Source: Betaproteobacteria bacterium (GTDB lineage Bacteria > Pseudomonadota > Gammaproteobacteria > Burkholderiales > Eutrophovitaceae). From it: 64,000 nt of DNA. Within the stretch, counting starts at the first letter, position 1. The number at the start of each line of letters is the position of its first letter. This document shows, one piece after another, positions 8,666 through 18,285 of this stretch. The stretch spans positions 2,650,372 to 2,714,371 of the forward strand of contig CP070643.1 in the NCBI GenBank assembly GCA_020354125.1, written 5' to 3'. Made by a program: the position numbers and the translations under genes. A model generated the notes under the pieces. The model searched no databases, was not told the DNA's origin, and was given only the letters and a program-made list of their open reading frames with translations.

Positions 8666-9865
8666 ATGAAGACGGAAAGATTGCTTTTTCTTACCTTGGT
8701 GGCCTGGCCGACGGTTGGGTTGGCTCAGCAAGATACCGGTCAGCTCGACTGGAGTCTCAGTTTTCGGCCTCGCTACGAGTTTGTCGCTCAGGATCCTTTC
8801 CCCGACAACGCGAACGCACTGACCATGCGCACCCTTGCCGGGTTTACTTTTCGCCCAATTGGCTCCTTGAGTGCCCGCGTCGAGTTCATCGACGTCAGTC
8901 AGTTCGTTGATGATTTCAATGACACTCGTAACGGCAAGGTGGCATTTCCGATCGTGGTTGATCCGAAGCATACCGATGTGAATGAGTTATATCTCGAGTA
9001 CTCCGATGCCGCGACGATCACGGCAGGCCGTCAGGCTGTTAGATTGAACCGCACGCGCTTTATCGGAGCGCAGGACTTTCGCCAGACGATGCAGGTATTT
9101 GACGGCGCAGTGATCGATTTGCCGCTGCCGGTGGCTTCGCGGCTCGGCAACTTCAGCTTGTATGGCGCCTATTTTGACCGTAGGACAACAGTTCGCGCGA
9201 TCAACCGTGATGATGATGTTGGTGTTGTGCGCGCAGACTGGACCTGGTCGAGCGGCAATAGCCTGCTGCTGTCAGCCTATTGGCACGACAAGCAGCTGCC
9301 GTCCGGTGTGCCCGACACGTCTTATCGCATTGAGAGCATTCGCTGGGACGGTTTACACGATGTCGCTTGGGGCGCACAGCTGAACTATACGTTCGACTAT
9401 GCCAAGCAGCGACCGTATGCGGGCAACCAACTGAACCTGGAACCGCATTATGCGCGTGCCGGCGGAGGCTTGATCTGGTCGCGGGCATTCGTGCGCATGG
9501 ATTATGAAGTATTGGGAAGCCGCGATGGCGTCTACGCTTTCCAGACGCCTCTGGCGAACAATCATGCCTATCTCGGCTGGTCAGACTTGTTCGTCGTCAC
9601 GCCGCGGCAAGGCATACGCGATTGGTGGACGACATTTGGTGGCAACATCGGTCCGGTTGCCATGTTGGTAGAGCACCATCAGTTGCAATCCGATTATGCC
9701 GATATTGATTTCGGATACGAGACCGATTTCGGGGCGGCCTGGACGTTGCGCAAAGGTCTACTTGGCAAGTTGCAGTTTGCCGATTACAGGAGCGGCGATG
9801 ATCCGCTCAACCTCCGGCCCAATACCACCAAGGTGTGGTTGACCGTGGTGTGGGTAGTGCGTTAG
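8666..9865 (+). CDS. Alginate-export-like outer-membrane beta-barrel protein
   Basis: The protein has 399 residues. The start is the ATG at 8666 giving MKTERLLFLTLVAWPTVGLAQ, a Sec signal peptide; the open frame upstream is not native. The mature protein shows alternating amphipathic strands (SFRPRYEFV, MRTLAGFTFRP, SARVEFIDV, ELYLEYSD) and the segment AGRQAVRLNRTRFIGAQDFRQ, typical of the alginate_export porin-like family in proteobacteria. It probably forms an outer-membrane channel for a small solute of unknown identity. It ends in VVWVVR rather than the usual terminal Phe. It converges with a second outer-membrane barrel gene 28 bp away. Confidence 0.85.
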   Translation: MKTERLLFLTLVAWPTVGLAQQDTGQLDWSLSFRPRYEFVAQDPFPDNANALTMRTLAGFTFRPIGSLSARVEFIDVSQFVDDFNDTRNGKVAFPIVVDPKHTDVNELYLEYSDAATITAGRQAVRLNRTRFIGAQDFRQTMQVFDGAVIDLPLPVASRLGNFSLYGAYFDRRTTVRAINRDDDVGVVRADWTWSSGNSLLLSAYWHDKQLPSGVPDTSYRIESIRWDGLHDVAWGAQLNYTFDYAKQRPYAGNQLNLEPHYARAGGGLIWSRAFVRMDYEVLGSRDGVYAFQTPLANNHAYLGWSDLFVVTPRQGIRDWWTTFGGNIGPVAMLVEHHQLQSDYADIDFGYETDFGAAWTLRKGLLGKLQFADYRSGDDPLNLRPNTTKVWLTVVWVVR

Positions 9866-9893
9866 AAGCGTATTTCTCCGTAGGCCAAAACGG

Positions 9894-10673
9894 TCAACGC
9901 AGTACCCGCTCGAGCTTGACTCCAAGGAACAGCATATCGCTTGCTGGCTGGAACACGGTCACGGTTCCCAATCCCCGCCTGACTTCGGTCACGGTGACTG
10001 GGTCCGATTTCGAGAAGCGATACCCGTCTGCATACCCCACAATGCTCCACCAGCGGCTCATGCGATAGCCGAGATGCGCATAGGCTGAGATCTTGCCCCC
10101 GGGGCTCAATTCGGGATTACTGTCAAATCCAATGTTGGTGAGATGCGCATCTTCCCTTATCCAAAATGGATACTTCACCCCTAGCCCTGCTAGCCACGTA
10201 TTGCTAGACGCTGAATCGAACTCGAGGCCGGTACGCAAATAGGCTACGAGATAATCTTCTCGCTGCACCGATGATAGTTCGCGGCGCCAAGCGTCAATTC
10301 CGAGACCGGCTAGGATATCGAGCCTGTACTTCTTGCCCTCTAGCGGTCTGCGCCATCGACCTTGTAGCTCGTTTGTCAGTCCCAGGTAATTTGTTGTGCT
10401 GGTGACGGGCTGATTGGTTAACAACGTAGATCCTTCGTAATCAACCACTCCTGTCCACAGCCTGCCGCGGTAACCTACAAGAAATCCGCTGTCACGCCCT
10501 TGCGTATAGCCGACACCCAGCGCAAACAAGAACCCGTCTTCCGTGACCGCCGGAGTCGTATCTTCTTCCCATTGCAAGTACTCAAGACCCGCTGACAGTG
10601 TCAATTGCGCATGTGAAATTGCGGGCAGGCAAACCGTTCCTGTGATTACCAGCAAAAGCTGTCGTAATTTCAT
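9894..10673 (-). CDS. Predicted outer-membrane beta-barrel protein
   Basis: The protein has 259 residues when started at ATG 10673, which gives MKLRQLLLVITGTVCLPAISHAQ, a Sec signal peptide; longer in-frame starts add an unlikely leader that overlaps the upstream FAH-family gene. The mature part is a series of amphipathic strands (LTLSAGLEYLQW, GFLFALGVGYTQG, SGFLVGYRGRLWTGVV, DILAGLGIDAWRREL, KISAYAHLGYRMSRWWSIVGYADGY), ending in DMLFLGVKLERVLR. This is the pattern of 8-12-stranded porin-like barrels. No specific family was recognised. It converges with the alginate-export-like gene. Confidence 0.75.
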   Translation of the reverse strand: MKLRQLLLVITGTVCLPAISHAQLTLSAGLEYLQWEEDTTPAVTEDGFLFALGVGYTQGRDSGFLVGYRGRLWTGVVDYEGSTLLTNQPVTSTTNYLGLTNELQGRWRRPLEGKKYRLDILAGLGIDAWRRELSSVQREDYLVAYLRTGLEFDSASSNTWLAGLGVKYPFWIREDAHLTNIGFDSNPELSPGGKISAYAHLGYRMSRWWSIVGYADGYRFSKSDPVTVTEVRRGLGTVTVFQPASDMLFLGVKLERVLR

Positions 10674-10728
10674 TACGACAGATACGGGTTTTCTGACAAC
10701 GAGGTGCTCGGCCTGGCCACTTCGCGCA

Positions 10729-11574
10729 TTAATCGCTGGTGACCTCTTGTTTCTGTTCCCCCAAGCCATCAATGCCAAGCCGCATGGTGTCGCCGGGCTT
10801 TAGGAATACTGGCTTGGGCTTGATGCCGGCTCCGACCCCGGGAGGTGTGCCGGTGGAGACAATGTCACCTGGCGTCAGCGTGACGAAATAGGACAGATAC
10901 GATACTAGCTTCTGGACACCAAAAATCATCGTGTTGGTGTTGCCCGTCTGCATACGCTTGCCGCTGACTTCCAGCCACATGGCAAGATTGTGCGGGTCGG
11001 GAATTTCGTCCTTGGTTACGAGGTAAGGTCCAACCGGAGCGAAAGTATCGAAGCTCTTGCCTTTTGACCACTGACTGCCATGTTCAAGCTGCCATTCGCG
11101 CTCCGACACGTCGTTGCAGATGGTGTAGCCAGCTACATAGTCGAGCGCTTCTGATTCGCTGACGCTGCGCGCCGTCTTGCCAATTACGAACGCTAGCTCT
11201 ACCTCCCAGTCGCTTTTCTTCGAGCCCTTGGGAAGCATGACGCGGTCGTTTGGTCCGTTCAGCGCACTGATCGCCTTCATGAACACAACCGGTTCGGTTG
11301 GAATCGGATTATTTGTTTCCTTGGCGTGATCCGAAAAGTTGAGACCGATACAGATTAGCTTCTGCACGTTTGCTACCGGGACACCAAAGCGCGGACTTCC
11401 CGACACCTTGGGCAGCGAATCGACATCCAGTCCGCGTAGCTTTGCGAGGCTTTCTTCACCGAGCGTGCTGCCATCTATGTCTCTTACCACACCCGAGAGG
11501 TCGCGAATCGCGCCCTGCGCATCGATCAGCCCGGGTTTCTCCTGTCCTGCTTCTCCGTAACGTACCAGTTTCAT
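10729..11574 (-). CDS. Fumarylacetoacetate hydrolase family protein, L-fuconate-pathway type
   Basis: The 281-residue protein has the FAH fold. It contains VQKLICIGLNFSDHAKETN, PVVFMKAISALNGPND, the metal-binding DWEVELAFVIG, CNDVSEREWQ, and GDIVSTGTPPGVGAG near the C-terminus. The overall sequence resembles 2,4-diketo-3-deoxy-L-fuconate hydrolase and related enzymes that split 2,4-diketo acids into pyruvate and a hydroxy acid. It lies 49 bp downstream of an SDR of the matching pathway in the same orientation, which supports that role. Acylpyruvase activity of the general FAH family is the main alternative. Confidence 0.88.
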   Translation of the reverse strand: MKLVRYGEAGQEKPGLIDAQGAIRDLSGVVRDIDGSTLGEESLAKLRGLDVDSLPKVSGSPRFGVPVANVQKLICIGLNFSDHAKETNNPIPTEPVVFMKAISALNGPNDRVMLPKGSKKSDWEVELAFVIGKTARSVSESEALDYVAGYTICNDVSEREWQLEHGSQWSKGKSFDTFAPVGPYLVTKDEIPDPHNLAMWLEVSGKRMQTGNTNTMIFGVQKLVSYLSYFVTLTPGDIVSTGTPPGVGAGIKPKPVFLKPGDTMRLGIDGLGEQKQEVTSD

Positions 11575-11623
11575 GTTCCTCTCCCCTTGTAGACAGTAGT
11601 CATATTGAATCAGTTATATCGGC

Positions 11624-12667
<1,044 letters not shown>

Positions 12668-13759
12668 ATGGCGTCAGTTAATCTGAAAAAGGTTCGCAAA
12701 ACCTTCGGTCGGACCGAAGTTGTGCACGGCGTCGATATCGACATCGAGGATGGCGAGTTTGTCGTCCTGGTCGGGCCCTCTGGCTGTGGCAAATCAACCC
12801 TGTTGCGAATGATCGCGGGGCTTGAGGAGATTACCTCCGGCGAGATTCATATCGGCGATCTGTTGGTTAACACTGTTGCGCCGAAGCAGCGCGACATCGC
12901 GATGGTGTTTCAAAATTACGCGCTCTACCCGCACATGACTGTTTTCGAGAACATGGCGTTTTCGATGAAGCTGGCGGGCCGTGGCAAGCGCGAACAACGC
13001 GAGCGGGTGGACGAAGCTGCTCGTATTCTTGGACTCGAAGGCTACCTTGATCGTTATCCGCGGCAACTCTCCGGCGGTCAGCGTCAACGTGTCGCGATGG
13101 GACGGGCAATCGTGCGCGACCCGCAGGTATTTCTGTTCGACGAACCGCTGTCCAATCTTGACGCCAAGTTGCGCGTGCAGATGCGCACCGAAATTCGGGA
13201 ATTGCATCAGCGGTTAAAGACGACTTCGATTTACGTCACGCACGACCAGATCGAGGCAATGACAATGGCCGACAAGATCGTGGTGATGAACGGCGGGCAT
13301 GTTGAGCAAATCGGCTCACCGCTCGAGCTGTATGACTTTCCGGCCAACCTGTTCGTGGCCGGCTTCATCGGATCGCCGGCGATGAATTTTCTCGAAGGTA
13401 CGCTGGTGACGACGTCGACAGGTCGCGGTGTTCGCATTGCACCGGATTGCGTGGTCTCGATCGAATCGCAGCAACCGGACGGCCACCAGGTGGTGCTGGG
13501 AGTGCGCCCGGAGCATTTAGTGATCAAGGAATCGCATACAGACGCTGGGATGGCCAACGATACTGCCGGTATCGAGGCGGAAGTCATCGTCACTGAACCC
13601 ACCGGTGCCGATACGCAAGTTTTCTGCAGGGTCGCCGGCAAGGAATTAGTCGCCATATCGCGGCAACGGCACCTGTTTTCTCCCGGCACGCGCATCCGGC
13701 TCGAAGCGCAGGCTCGTCACACCTGTCTGTTCGACAGCGATACCGGACAGCGATTATGA
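12668..13759 (+). CDS. ABC transporter ATP-binding protein, MalK/UgpC type
   Basis: The 363-residue ATPase has Walker [10 protein letters not shown] at about residue 37, the Q-loop region [19 protein letters not shown], signature [15 protein letters not shown], Walker [17 protein letters not shown] and the switch histidine in [12 protein letters not shown]-terminal TOBE/OB regulatory extension ([11 protein letters not shown]) marks it as a CUT1 carbohydrate-importer ATPase. It precedes two permease genes in one apparent operon but no binding-protein gene is present. The start has an unusual spacing to the Shine-Dalgarno-like GAAGG, although no other ATG fits. The substrate is probably a sugar or sugar acid, inferred from neighbours. 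Confidence 0.93.
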   Translation: MASVNLKKVRKTFGRTEVVHGVDIDIEDGEFVVLVGPSGCGKSTLLRMIAGLEEITSGEIHIGDLLVNTVAPKQRDIAMVFQNYALYPHMTVFENMAFSMKLAGRGKREQRERVDEAARILGLEGYLDRYPRQLSGGQRQRVAMGRAIVRDPQVFLFDEPLSNLDAKLRVQMRTEIRELHQRLKTTSIYVTHDQIEAMTMADKIVVMNGGHVEQIGSPLELYDFPANLFVAGFIGSPAMNFLEGTLVTTSTGRGVRIAPDCVVSIESQQPDGHQVVLGVRPEHLVIKESHTDAGMANDTAGIEAEVIVTEPTGADTQVFCRVAGKELVAISRQRHLFSPGTRIRLEAQARHTCLFDSDTGQRL

Positions 13760-13775
13760 AACAAGCAGCCGGACG

Positions 13776-14690
13776 ATGAACGGTCGGTCGCTAGGCGGGT
13801 GGCTGGATAATCGCAACGTGCTCGGCATGTTGTTCATGCTTCCCGGGGCTGCCATCCTTGTCGTGTTTCTGACCTACCCGCTTGGCCTCGGGGTATGGCT
13901 GGGATTTACCGATGCGAAAGTCGGTCGCGGCGGCGAGTGGATCGGCATCGAGAATTATCAGTGGCTGTGGGACGACAGCGTTTTCCGGCTGTCGATATTC
14001 AACACATTTCTTTACACGGTCGTTGCCAGCGTCATCAAGTTCGGGCTCGGCCTGTGGCTCGCGCTGCTGCTCAATCGTCACTTGCCCTTCAAGTCGTTCC
14101 TCCGTGCCATCGTCTTGCTGCCTTTTATTGTGCCGACGGTGCTGTCGGCAATTGCTTTCTGGTGGATCTACGACGCACAGTTTTCGGTGGTGAGCTGGAC
14201 TTTGGTCAAGCTCGGCTTGATTGACGAATACATCAACTTTCTTGGTGAACCGAACCTGGCGCGGGCTTCGACGATTGCTGCCAATGTCTGGCGTGGCGTG
14301 CCGTTTGTGGCGATCTGTCTACTCGCCGGGCTGCAGACAATATCACCCACCATGTACGAGGCGGCAGCAATCGATGGTGCCACGCCGTGGCAGCAATTTC
14401 GCAACGTCACACTGCCGATGCTGTCACCCATCATTGCAGTGGTCATGACGTTCTCGGTGTTGTTCACGTTTACTGACTTTCAGCTGATCTGGGTGCTCAC
14501 TCGCGGTGGCCCGATCAACGCCACACACTTGATGGCGACACTGTCTTTTCAGCGCGCCATCCCCGGCGGCGCGCTCGGCGAAGGCGCGGCGATCGCCACG
14601 GCAATGATTCCGTTCCTGCTGGCGGCAATCCTGTTTTCCTACTTCGGACTGCAGCGCCGCCGATGGCAACAAGGTGGTCGCGACAACTAG
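13776..14690 (+). CDS. ABC sugar transporter permease, MalF/UgpA type
   Basis: The 304-residue inner-membrane permease has six hydrophobic segments, the first at about residues 15-37 (VLGMLFMLPGAAILVVFLTYPL). The EAA coupling loop is YEAAAIDGATPWQQFRNVTLPMLSP at about residues 195-219. It belongs to the CUT1 carbohydrate importer group. It starts 16 bp after the ATPase stop and its end overlaps or abuts the start of the second permease, consistent with one transcript. Confidence 0.92.
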   Translation: MNGRSLGGWLDNRNVLGMLFMLPGAAILVVFLTYPLGLGVWLGFTDAKVGRGGEWIGIENYQWLWDDSVFRLSIFNTFLYTVVASVIKFGLGLWLALLLNRHLPFKSFLRAIVLLPFIVPTVLSAIAFWWIYDAQFSVVSWTLVKLGLIDEYINFLGEPNLARASTIAANVWRGVPFVAICLLAGLQTISPTMYEAAAIDGATPWQQFRNVTLPMLSPIIAVVMTFSVLFTFTDFQLIWVLTRGGPINATHLMATLSFQRAIPGGALGEGAAIATAMIPFLLAAILFSYFGLQRRRWQQGGRDN

Positions 14691-14700
14691 AACAGTGAGT

Positions 14701-15585
14701 ATGGACGGTCCAAAAATGGCAGATTCAGAACAACGTGAGGGCATGCACTATCTTGAATCGCTGCCTAGGCGATGGGTGACGCTGTATATCCCGTTACTGT
14801 TGTTCCTGTTTTTTTTGCTGTTTCCGTTCTACTGGATGGGTTTGACAGCATTCAAACCCAATGCCGAACTGTTGTCCACCGAAGACAATCCATTCTGGGT
14901 GGTGGCGCCGACGCTGGAACATTTCAAGAAGCTGTTCATCGATACCTCTTATCCCTCGTGGATGTGGAACACAATCATCATATCGGTGGTTTCGACTTTT
15001 CTGTCACTCGCAGCAAGTGTCTTTGCTGCGTATGCAATCGAGCGGTTACGCTTCAAAGGTTCGCATCAAATCGGCCTGGCTATCTTTCTTGCCTATCTGG
15101 TACCGCCGTCGATTCTGTTCATCCCGTTGGCAACGATGATTTTCCATCTCGGCATTTTCGACACACGCTGGGCCCTGATCCTGACCTATCCGACGTTCCT
15201 GATTCCGTTTTGCACCTGGCTTCTGATGGGCTACTTCCGTTCGATTCCTTTCGAACTGGAGGAGTGTGCTTTGATCGACGGTGCTACGCGCTGGCAGATT
15301 CTTACGCGTATCGTGCTGCCGTTGGCAGTCCCGGGTTTGATTTCGGCAGGCATTTTTGCTTTTACGCTGTCCTGGAACGAGTTCATTTACGCTTTGACCT
15401 TCGTTTCGGCATCGGAAAACAAGACGGTGCCAGTCGGTGTGATCACTGAACTGGTCGAAGGCGACGTCTATCACTGGGGCTCGTTGATGGCCGGCGCGCT
15501 TGTCGGATCTCTCCCGGTTGCCATCATGTACTCGTTTTTCGTCGAGTACTACGTTGCTGGTATGACTGGCGCCGTCAAGGAGTAA
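14701..15585 (+). CDS. ABC sugar transporter permease, MalG/UgpE type
   Basis: This second CUT1 permease has about 294 residues. The first membrane span is YIPLLLFLFFLLFPFYWMGL, followed by the usual FKPNAELL periplasmic start and the EAA loop ELEECALIDGATRWQILTRIVLPLAVPG. The start is uncertain: ATG 14701, ATG 14716 (GGACGG seven bases upstream) and GTG 14674 are all in frame. It completes a heterodimeric translocation pore with the previous gene. No solute-binding protein gene follows; the next gene is the UxaA-type dehydratase, 295 bp on. Confidence 0.92.
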   Translation: MDGPKMADSEQREGMHYLESLPRRWVTLYIPLLLFLFFLLFPFYWMGLTAFKPNAELLSTEDNPFWVVAPTLEHFKKLFIDTSYPSWMWNTIIISVVSTFLSLAASVFAAYAIERLRFKGSHQIGLAIFLAYLVPPSILFIPLATMIFHLGIFDTRWALILTYPTFLIPFCTWLLMGYFRSIPFELEECALIDGATRWQILTRIVLPLAVPGLISAGIFAFTLSWNEFIYALTFVSASENKTVPVGVITELVEGDVYHWGSLMAGALVGSLPVAIMYSFFVEYYVAGMTGAVKE

Positions 15586-15880
15586 CTCAAGCTAACGTTT
15601 CGCGGCTCAGATCGATTGCGCAGCTCAGATAAATGGCGCAGATCAGGCTTTGCCGCCCGCCATGCGGCGCGGCCTTGGTCCGGCGGTTGGCCGTCGCTCC
15701 ACCCGGGGAAGAGGCCGCTACGGGCGGCAGCCCATCGCCGGCGCTGCTCGCGCCAGTGTCAATGGCAGGCTTATAATGCCGGCATCTTACCGGTGTCGGC
15801 TGTCACTCGAAGGCGGGCTAGGCAGGCACGCTTGCCGACTCGTTGAACACATCGCCGGGACTGCTTTCAGGAGGACGACC
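15586..15880. other. Intergenic region before the UxaA-type dehydratase
   Basis: About 295 bp hold an imperfect repeat of GCTCAGAT (15605, 15623, and GCGCAGAT at 15636), then a very GC-rich stretch that could form stems. A perfect TATAAT lies at 15772-15777, about 100 bp before the start codon; the matching -35 is poor. The dehydratase may therefore have its own promoter rather than depending on the ABC operon. Confidence 0.4.
15772..15777 (+). promoter_or_regulatory. Candidate -10 element (TATAAT) for the dehydratase
   Basis: A perfect TATAAT is present, but the sequence 17 bp upstream (CGCGCC) does not resemble a -35 box. An activator-dependent promoter is possible. This call is weak. Confidence 0.3.
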
Positions 15881-17404
15881 ATGCTGCAAGCCGCCGATCT
15901 GACCATTCGACTCAACGCCGCGGACGATGTTGTCATTGCCCGTGCCGAATTGCCGGCGGGGGCCGAGGTCATGAAGGAGAAAGTACGCACCGCGGTGACT
16001 ATTCCCGCGGGACACAAGATTGCGACCCGTGCGCTGAAAGCGGGTGATCCGGTACGCCGCTACAACCAGATCATCGGCTTCGCCACCCAGCCGATCAGGC
16101 CGGGTGACCACGTACACGTGCACAACCTTGGAATGGGTGATTTCGAGCGCGACTATGCTTTCGGTGCTGACTACGTTCCCACCGAGTTCGCTGCTGAACC
16201 CGCAACCTTCATGGGGATCGAGCGTGACGACGGGCGTGTCGCGACACGCAACTACCTGGGCGTGATCTCCAGCGTCAATTGCTCGGCCCATGTCTGTCGC
16301 CTCATAGCGAAGTACTTTGACGATGATTTCATGGCCCAGTATCCCAACGTGGACGGGGTGGTACCCATCCACCACCGCACTGGATGCGGCATGGGTGCGG
16401 ACGGCGAACCGATAGCGGTCTTGCGGCGCACTCTCGGTGGCTATGCGATCCACCCCAATTTCTATGCCTCGTTACTGATCGGGCTTGGTTGCGAGGCTAA
16501 TCAGATCAACAATCTGCTTGCGGCGCAGGGCCTGAAACGTAGCGACCGCCTCAAGGCGTTTACCATTCAGGACACCGGTGGCACTCGCAAAACCGTCGAC
16601 CAGGGCATTGGCATGATCAAGGAGATGCTGCCCGATGCCAACCGAGTATCGCGTGAGGAGTTGCCGGCCAGCCATTTGAGTTTGGGGCTCGAATGCGGCG
16701 GCTCGGATGGCTATTCAGGTATTTCAGCCAATCCGGCGCTTGGTGCTGCGGCTGATTTGCTGGTGACGCATGGCGGCACTGCAATGCTCTCGGAAACACC
16801 GGAGGTCTACGGAGCGGAGCACTTGTTGACGCGGCGTGCCGTGTCGCGTGAAGTTGGCGAGAAACTGGTTAAGCGCATCAAGTGGTGGGAAGATTACACG
16901 GAACGGCTAGGCGGCGAAATGAACAACAATCCGTCTCCGGGAAACAAGGCTGGTGGTTTGACCACCATCCTTGAGAAATCGCTCGGAGCGGTAGCCAAGG
17001 GTGGGACGCAGGGCATGATGGACGTCTATGAATACGCCGAGCAAGTGACAGCAAAAGGTTTTGTGTTCATGGACACGCCGGGCTATGACCCGGTGTCAGT
17101 CACAGGTCATGTGGCGGGCGGCGCCAACGTTGTTTGCTTTACGACTGGGCGCGGCTCGGCGTACGGTTGCAAACCTGCGCCGAGCATCAAGCTGGCGACT
17201 AACAGTGCATTGTTCCAGAAGCAGGAAGAAGACATGGACGTCAATTGCGGCCTGATCGTTGATGGAAAGGCAAGCATCGAAGAAGTCGGGCAGGAGATCT
17301 TCGATCTGATACTCAGGGTCGCGTCGGGCGAGAAGTCCAAGAGTGAACAATGGGGCTATGGCGAAGACGAGTTCGCACCCTGGGTGCTTGGCCCGACCAT
17401 GTGA
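15881..17404 (+). CDS. UxaA-family sugar-acid dehydratase (altronate/galactarate type)
   Basis: The 507-residue protein starts at ATG 15881, with AGGAGG six bases upstream; the longer open frame is spurious. The N-terminal SAF domain (residues 1-90, MLQAADLTIRLNAADDVVIAR to RPGDHVHVHNLGMGDFERDY) is followed by the catalytic UxaA domain with RDDGRVATRNYLGVISSVNCSAHV, IHHRTGCGMGADGE and the C-terminal CFTTGRGSAYGCKPAPSIKLATN. Such enzymes dehydrate altronate, galactarate or related aldonates to 2-keto-3-deoxy acids. The SDR and FAH genes nearby could process that product. Which acid is used cannot be decided from sequence. Confidence 0.92.
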   Translation: MLQAADLTIRLNAADDVVIARAELPAGAEVMKEKVRTAVTIPAGHKIATRALKAGDPVRRYNQIIGFATQPIRPGDHVHVHNLGMGDFERDYAFGADYVPTEFAAEPATFMGIERDDGRVATRNYLGVISSVNCSAHVCRLIAKYFDDDFMAQYPNVDGVVPIHHRTGCGMGADGEPIAVLRRTLGGYAIHPNFYASLLIGLGCEANQINNLLAAQGLKRSDRLKAFTIQDTGGTRKTVDQGIGMIKEMLPDANRVSREELPASHLSLGLECGGSDGYSGISANPALGAAADLLVTHGGTAMLSETPEVYGAEHLLTRRAVSREVGEKLVKRIKWWEDYTERLGGEMNNNPSPGNKAGGLTTILEKSLGAVAKGGTQGMMDVYEYAEQVTAKGFVFMDTPGYDPVSVTGHVAGGANVVCFTTGRGSAYGCKPAPSIKLATNSALFQKQEEDMDVNCGLIVDGKASIEEVGQEIFDLILRVASGEKSKSEQWGYGEDEFAPWVLGPTM

Positions 17405-17492
17405 TTTGGCACACTTCGGTCAGCTAGGGTGCGATCTTTCACTTACGTCGCTGCGCTTGACGGCACGGCGGAACGTGTTGTTGGAGGCTGCA

Positions 17493-17786
17493 ATGACTGA
17501 TGATTTCGGTTCCAAGGAATGGTTCGAGCAATTCCAGAAGATGTGGAACCCGATGAATTTTCCGTTTCCGGGAATGGTTCAACCGACACTCGATCCGGAA
17601 GAGATCGAGAAAAAGATTGCCGAGTTAAAGGCAGTCGAAAGCTGGTTGAAAATGAACGTCGGCATGGTCGAGATGACCATCAATACGATGGAGATGCAAA
17701 AGGCGACCCTGGAAACACTTCGGGACAGTGCACAGCAGGCCGGCGGTGCGAGCCAACGGAAAGAAGACGACAAAAACGGCGGCTAA
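17493..17786 (+). CDS. phaM: PhaM-like PHA granule regulatory protein
   Basis: The protein has 97 residues from ATG 17493, which has TTGGAGG five bases upstream. It contains FGSKEWFEQFQKMWNPMNFP and then the diagnostic PTLDPEEIEKKIAELKAVESWL, followed by NVGMVEMTINTMEMQKATLETL, a helical segment, and a polar tail. This is the core of the betaproteobacterial PhaM family; Ralstonia PhaM activates the PHA synthase and links granules to the nucleoid. The basic DNA-binding Pro/Lys/Ala tail of the Ralstonia protein is absent or very short here, so nucleoid attachment may be missing. A phasin and thiolases occur elsewhere in the window. Confidence 0.82.
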   Translation: MTDDFGSKEWFEQFQKMWNPMNFPFPGMVQPTLDPEEIEKKIAELKAVESWLKMNVGMVEMTINTMEMQKATLETLRDSAQQAGGASQRKEDDKNGG

Positions 17787-17816
17787 CGCGCAGCGGCTCC
17801 GGCGAGACGCTGGCTG

Positions 17817-18248
17817 GTGATTCTCCAGGAACTCGAATTCGGCTCTGAGCAATACAGATCAGCCTGCCGTTTGCGCGAGGCAGTCTTGCGCCGGCCGCTC
17901 GGTCTACCACTAAGCGAAGCTGATCTGCGTGACGAAGGCAACCAGCTGCATTTTGCAATGTTTGCCGATCAGGAACTGGTCGCTTGTGTCACCGCGGTTC
18001 CGATATCGACGAATGAGGCCAAGATTCGTCAGACTGCGGTCGCACCCGCCTATCAGCAGCGCGGTGTAGCAAGCGACATGATGCGACAGGTGGAGGCGAT
18101 TCTCGCTGCCCGTGGCTATACCTCATTGAGCTTGCACGCGCGCAAGAGCGCCATCGGTTTCTACAGGAAGCTTGGCTATGCCACGGTGGGTGAGGAGTTC
18201 ATAGAGGTCACAGTACCCCACCAGAAGATGATCAAGAAGCTGACCTGA
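17817..18248 (+). CDS. GNAT family N-acetyltransferase
   Basis: The protein has 143 residues, with a GTG start at 17817. It has the GNAT core: ELVACVTAVPI for the central strands, then KIRQTAVAPAYQQRGVASDMMRQVEA with the acetyl-CoA pyrophosphate loop QxxGxA, and ARKSAIGFYRKLGYATVGEEF at the C-terminus. It resembles the ElaA/YjgM-like group. The substrate is unknown. It lies 30 bp after phaM in the same direction and converges with the proline iminopeptidase gene. Confidence 0.88.
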   Translation: MILQELEFGSEQYRSACRLREAVLRRPLGLPLSEADLRDEGNQLHFAMFADQELVACVTAVPISTNEAKIRQTAVAPAYQQRGVASDMMRQVEAILAARGYTSLSLHARKSAIGFYRKLGYATVGEEFIEVTVPHQKMIKKLT

Positions 18249-18285
18249 AGCAACGACTCCGCAAGTTCGTCGACGCGACCTCGTA

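Noticed and set aside
8552..8971. N-terminal extension of the dusA open frame
   Set aside because: It overlaps the start and signal-peptide codons of the outer-membrane protein gene on the other strand, and DusA homology begins only after GTG 8551.
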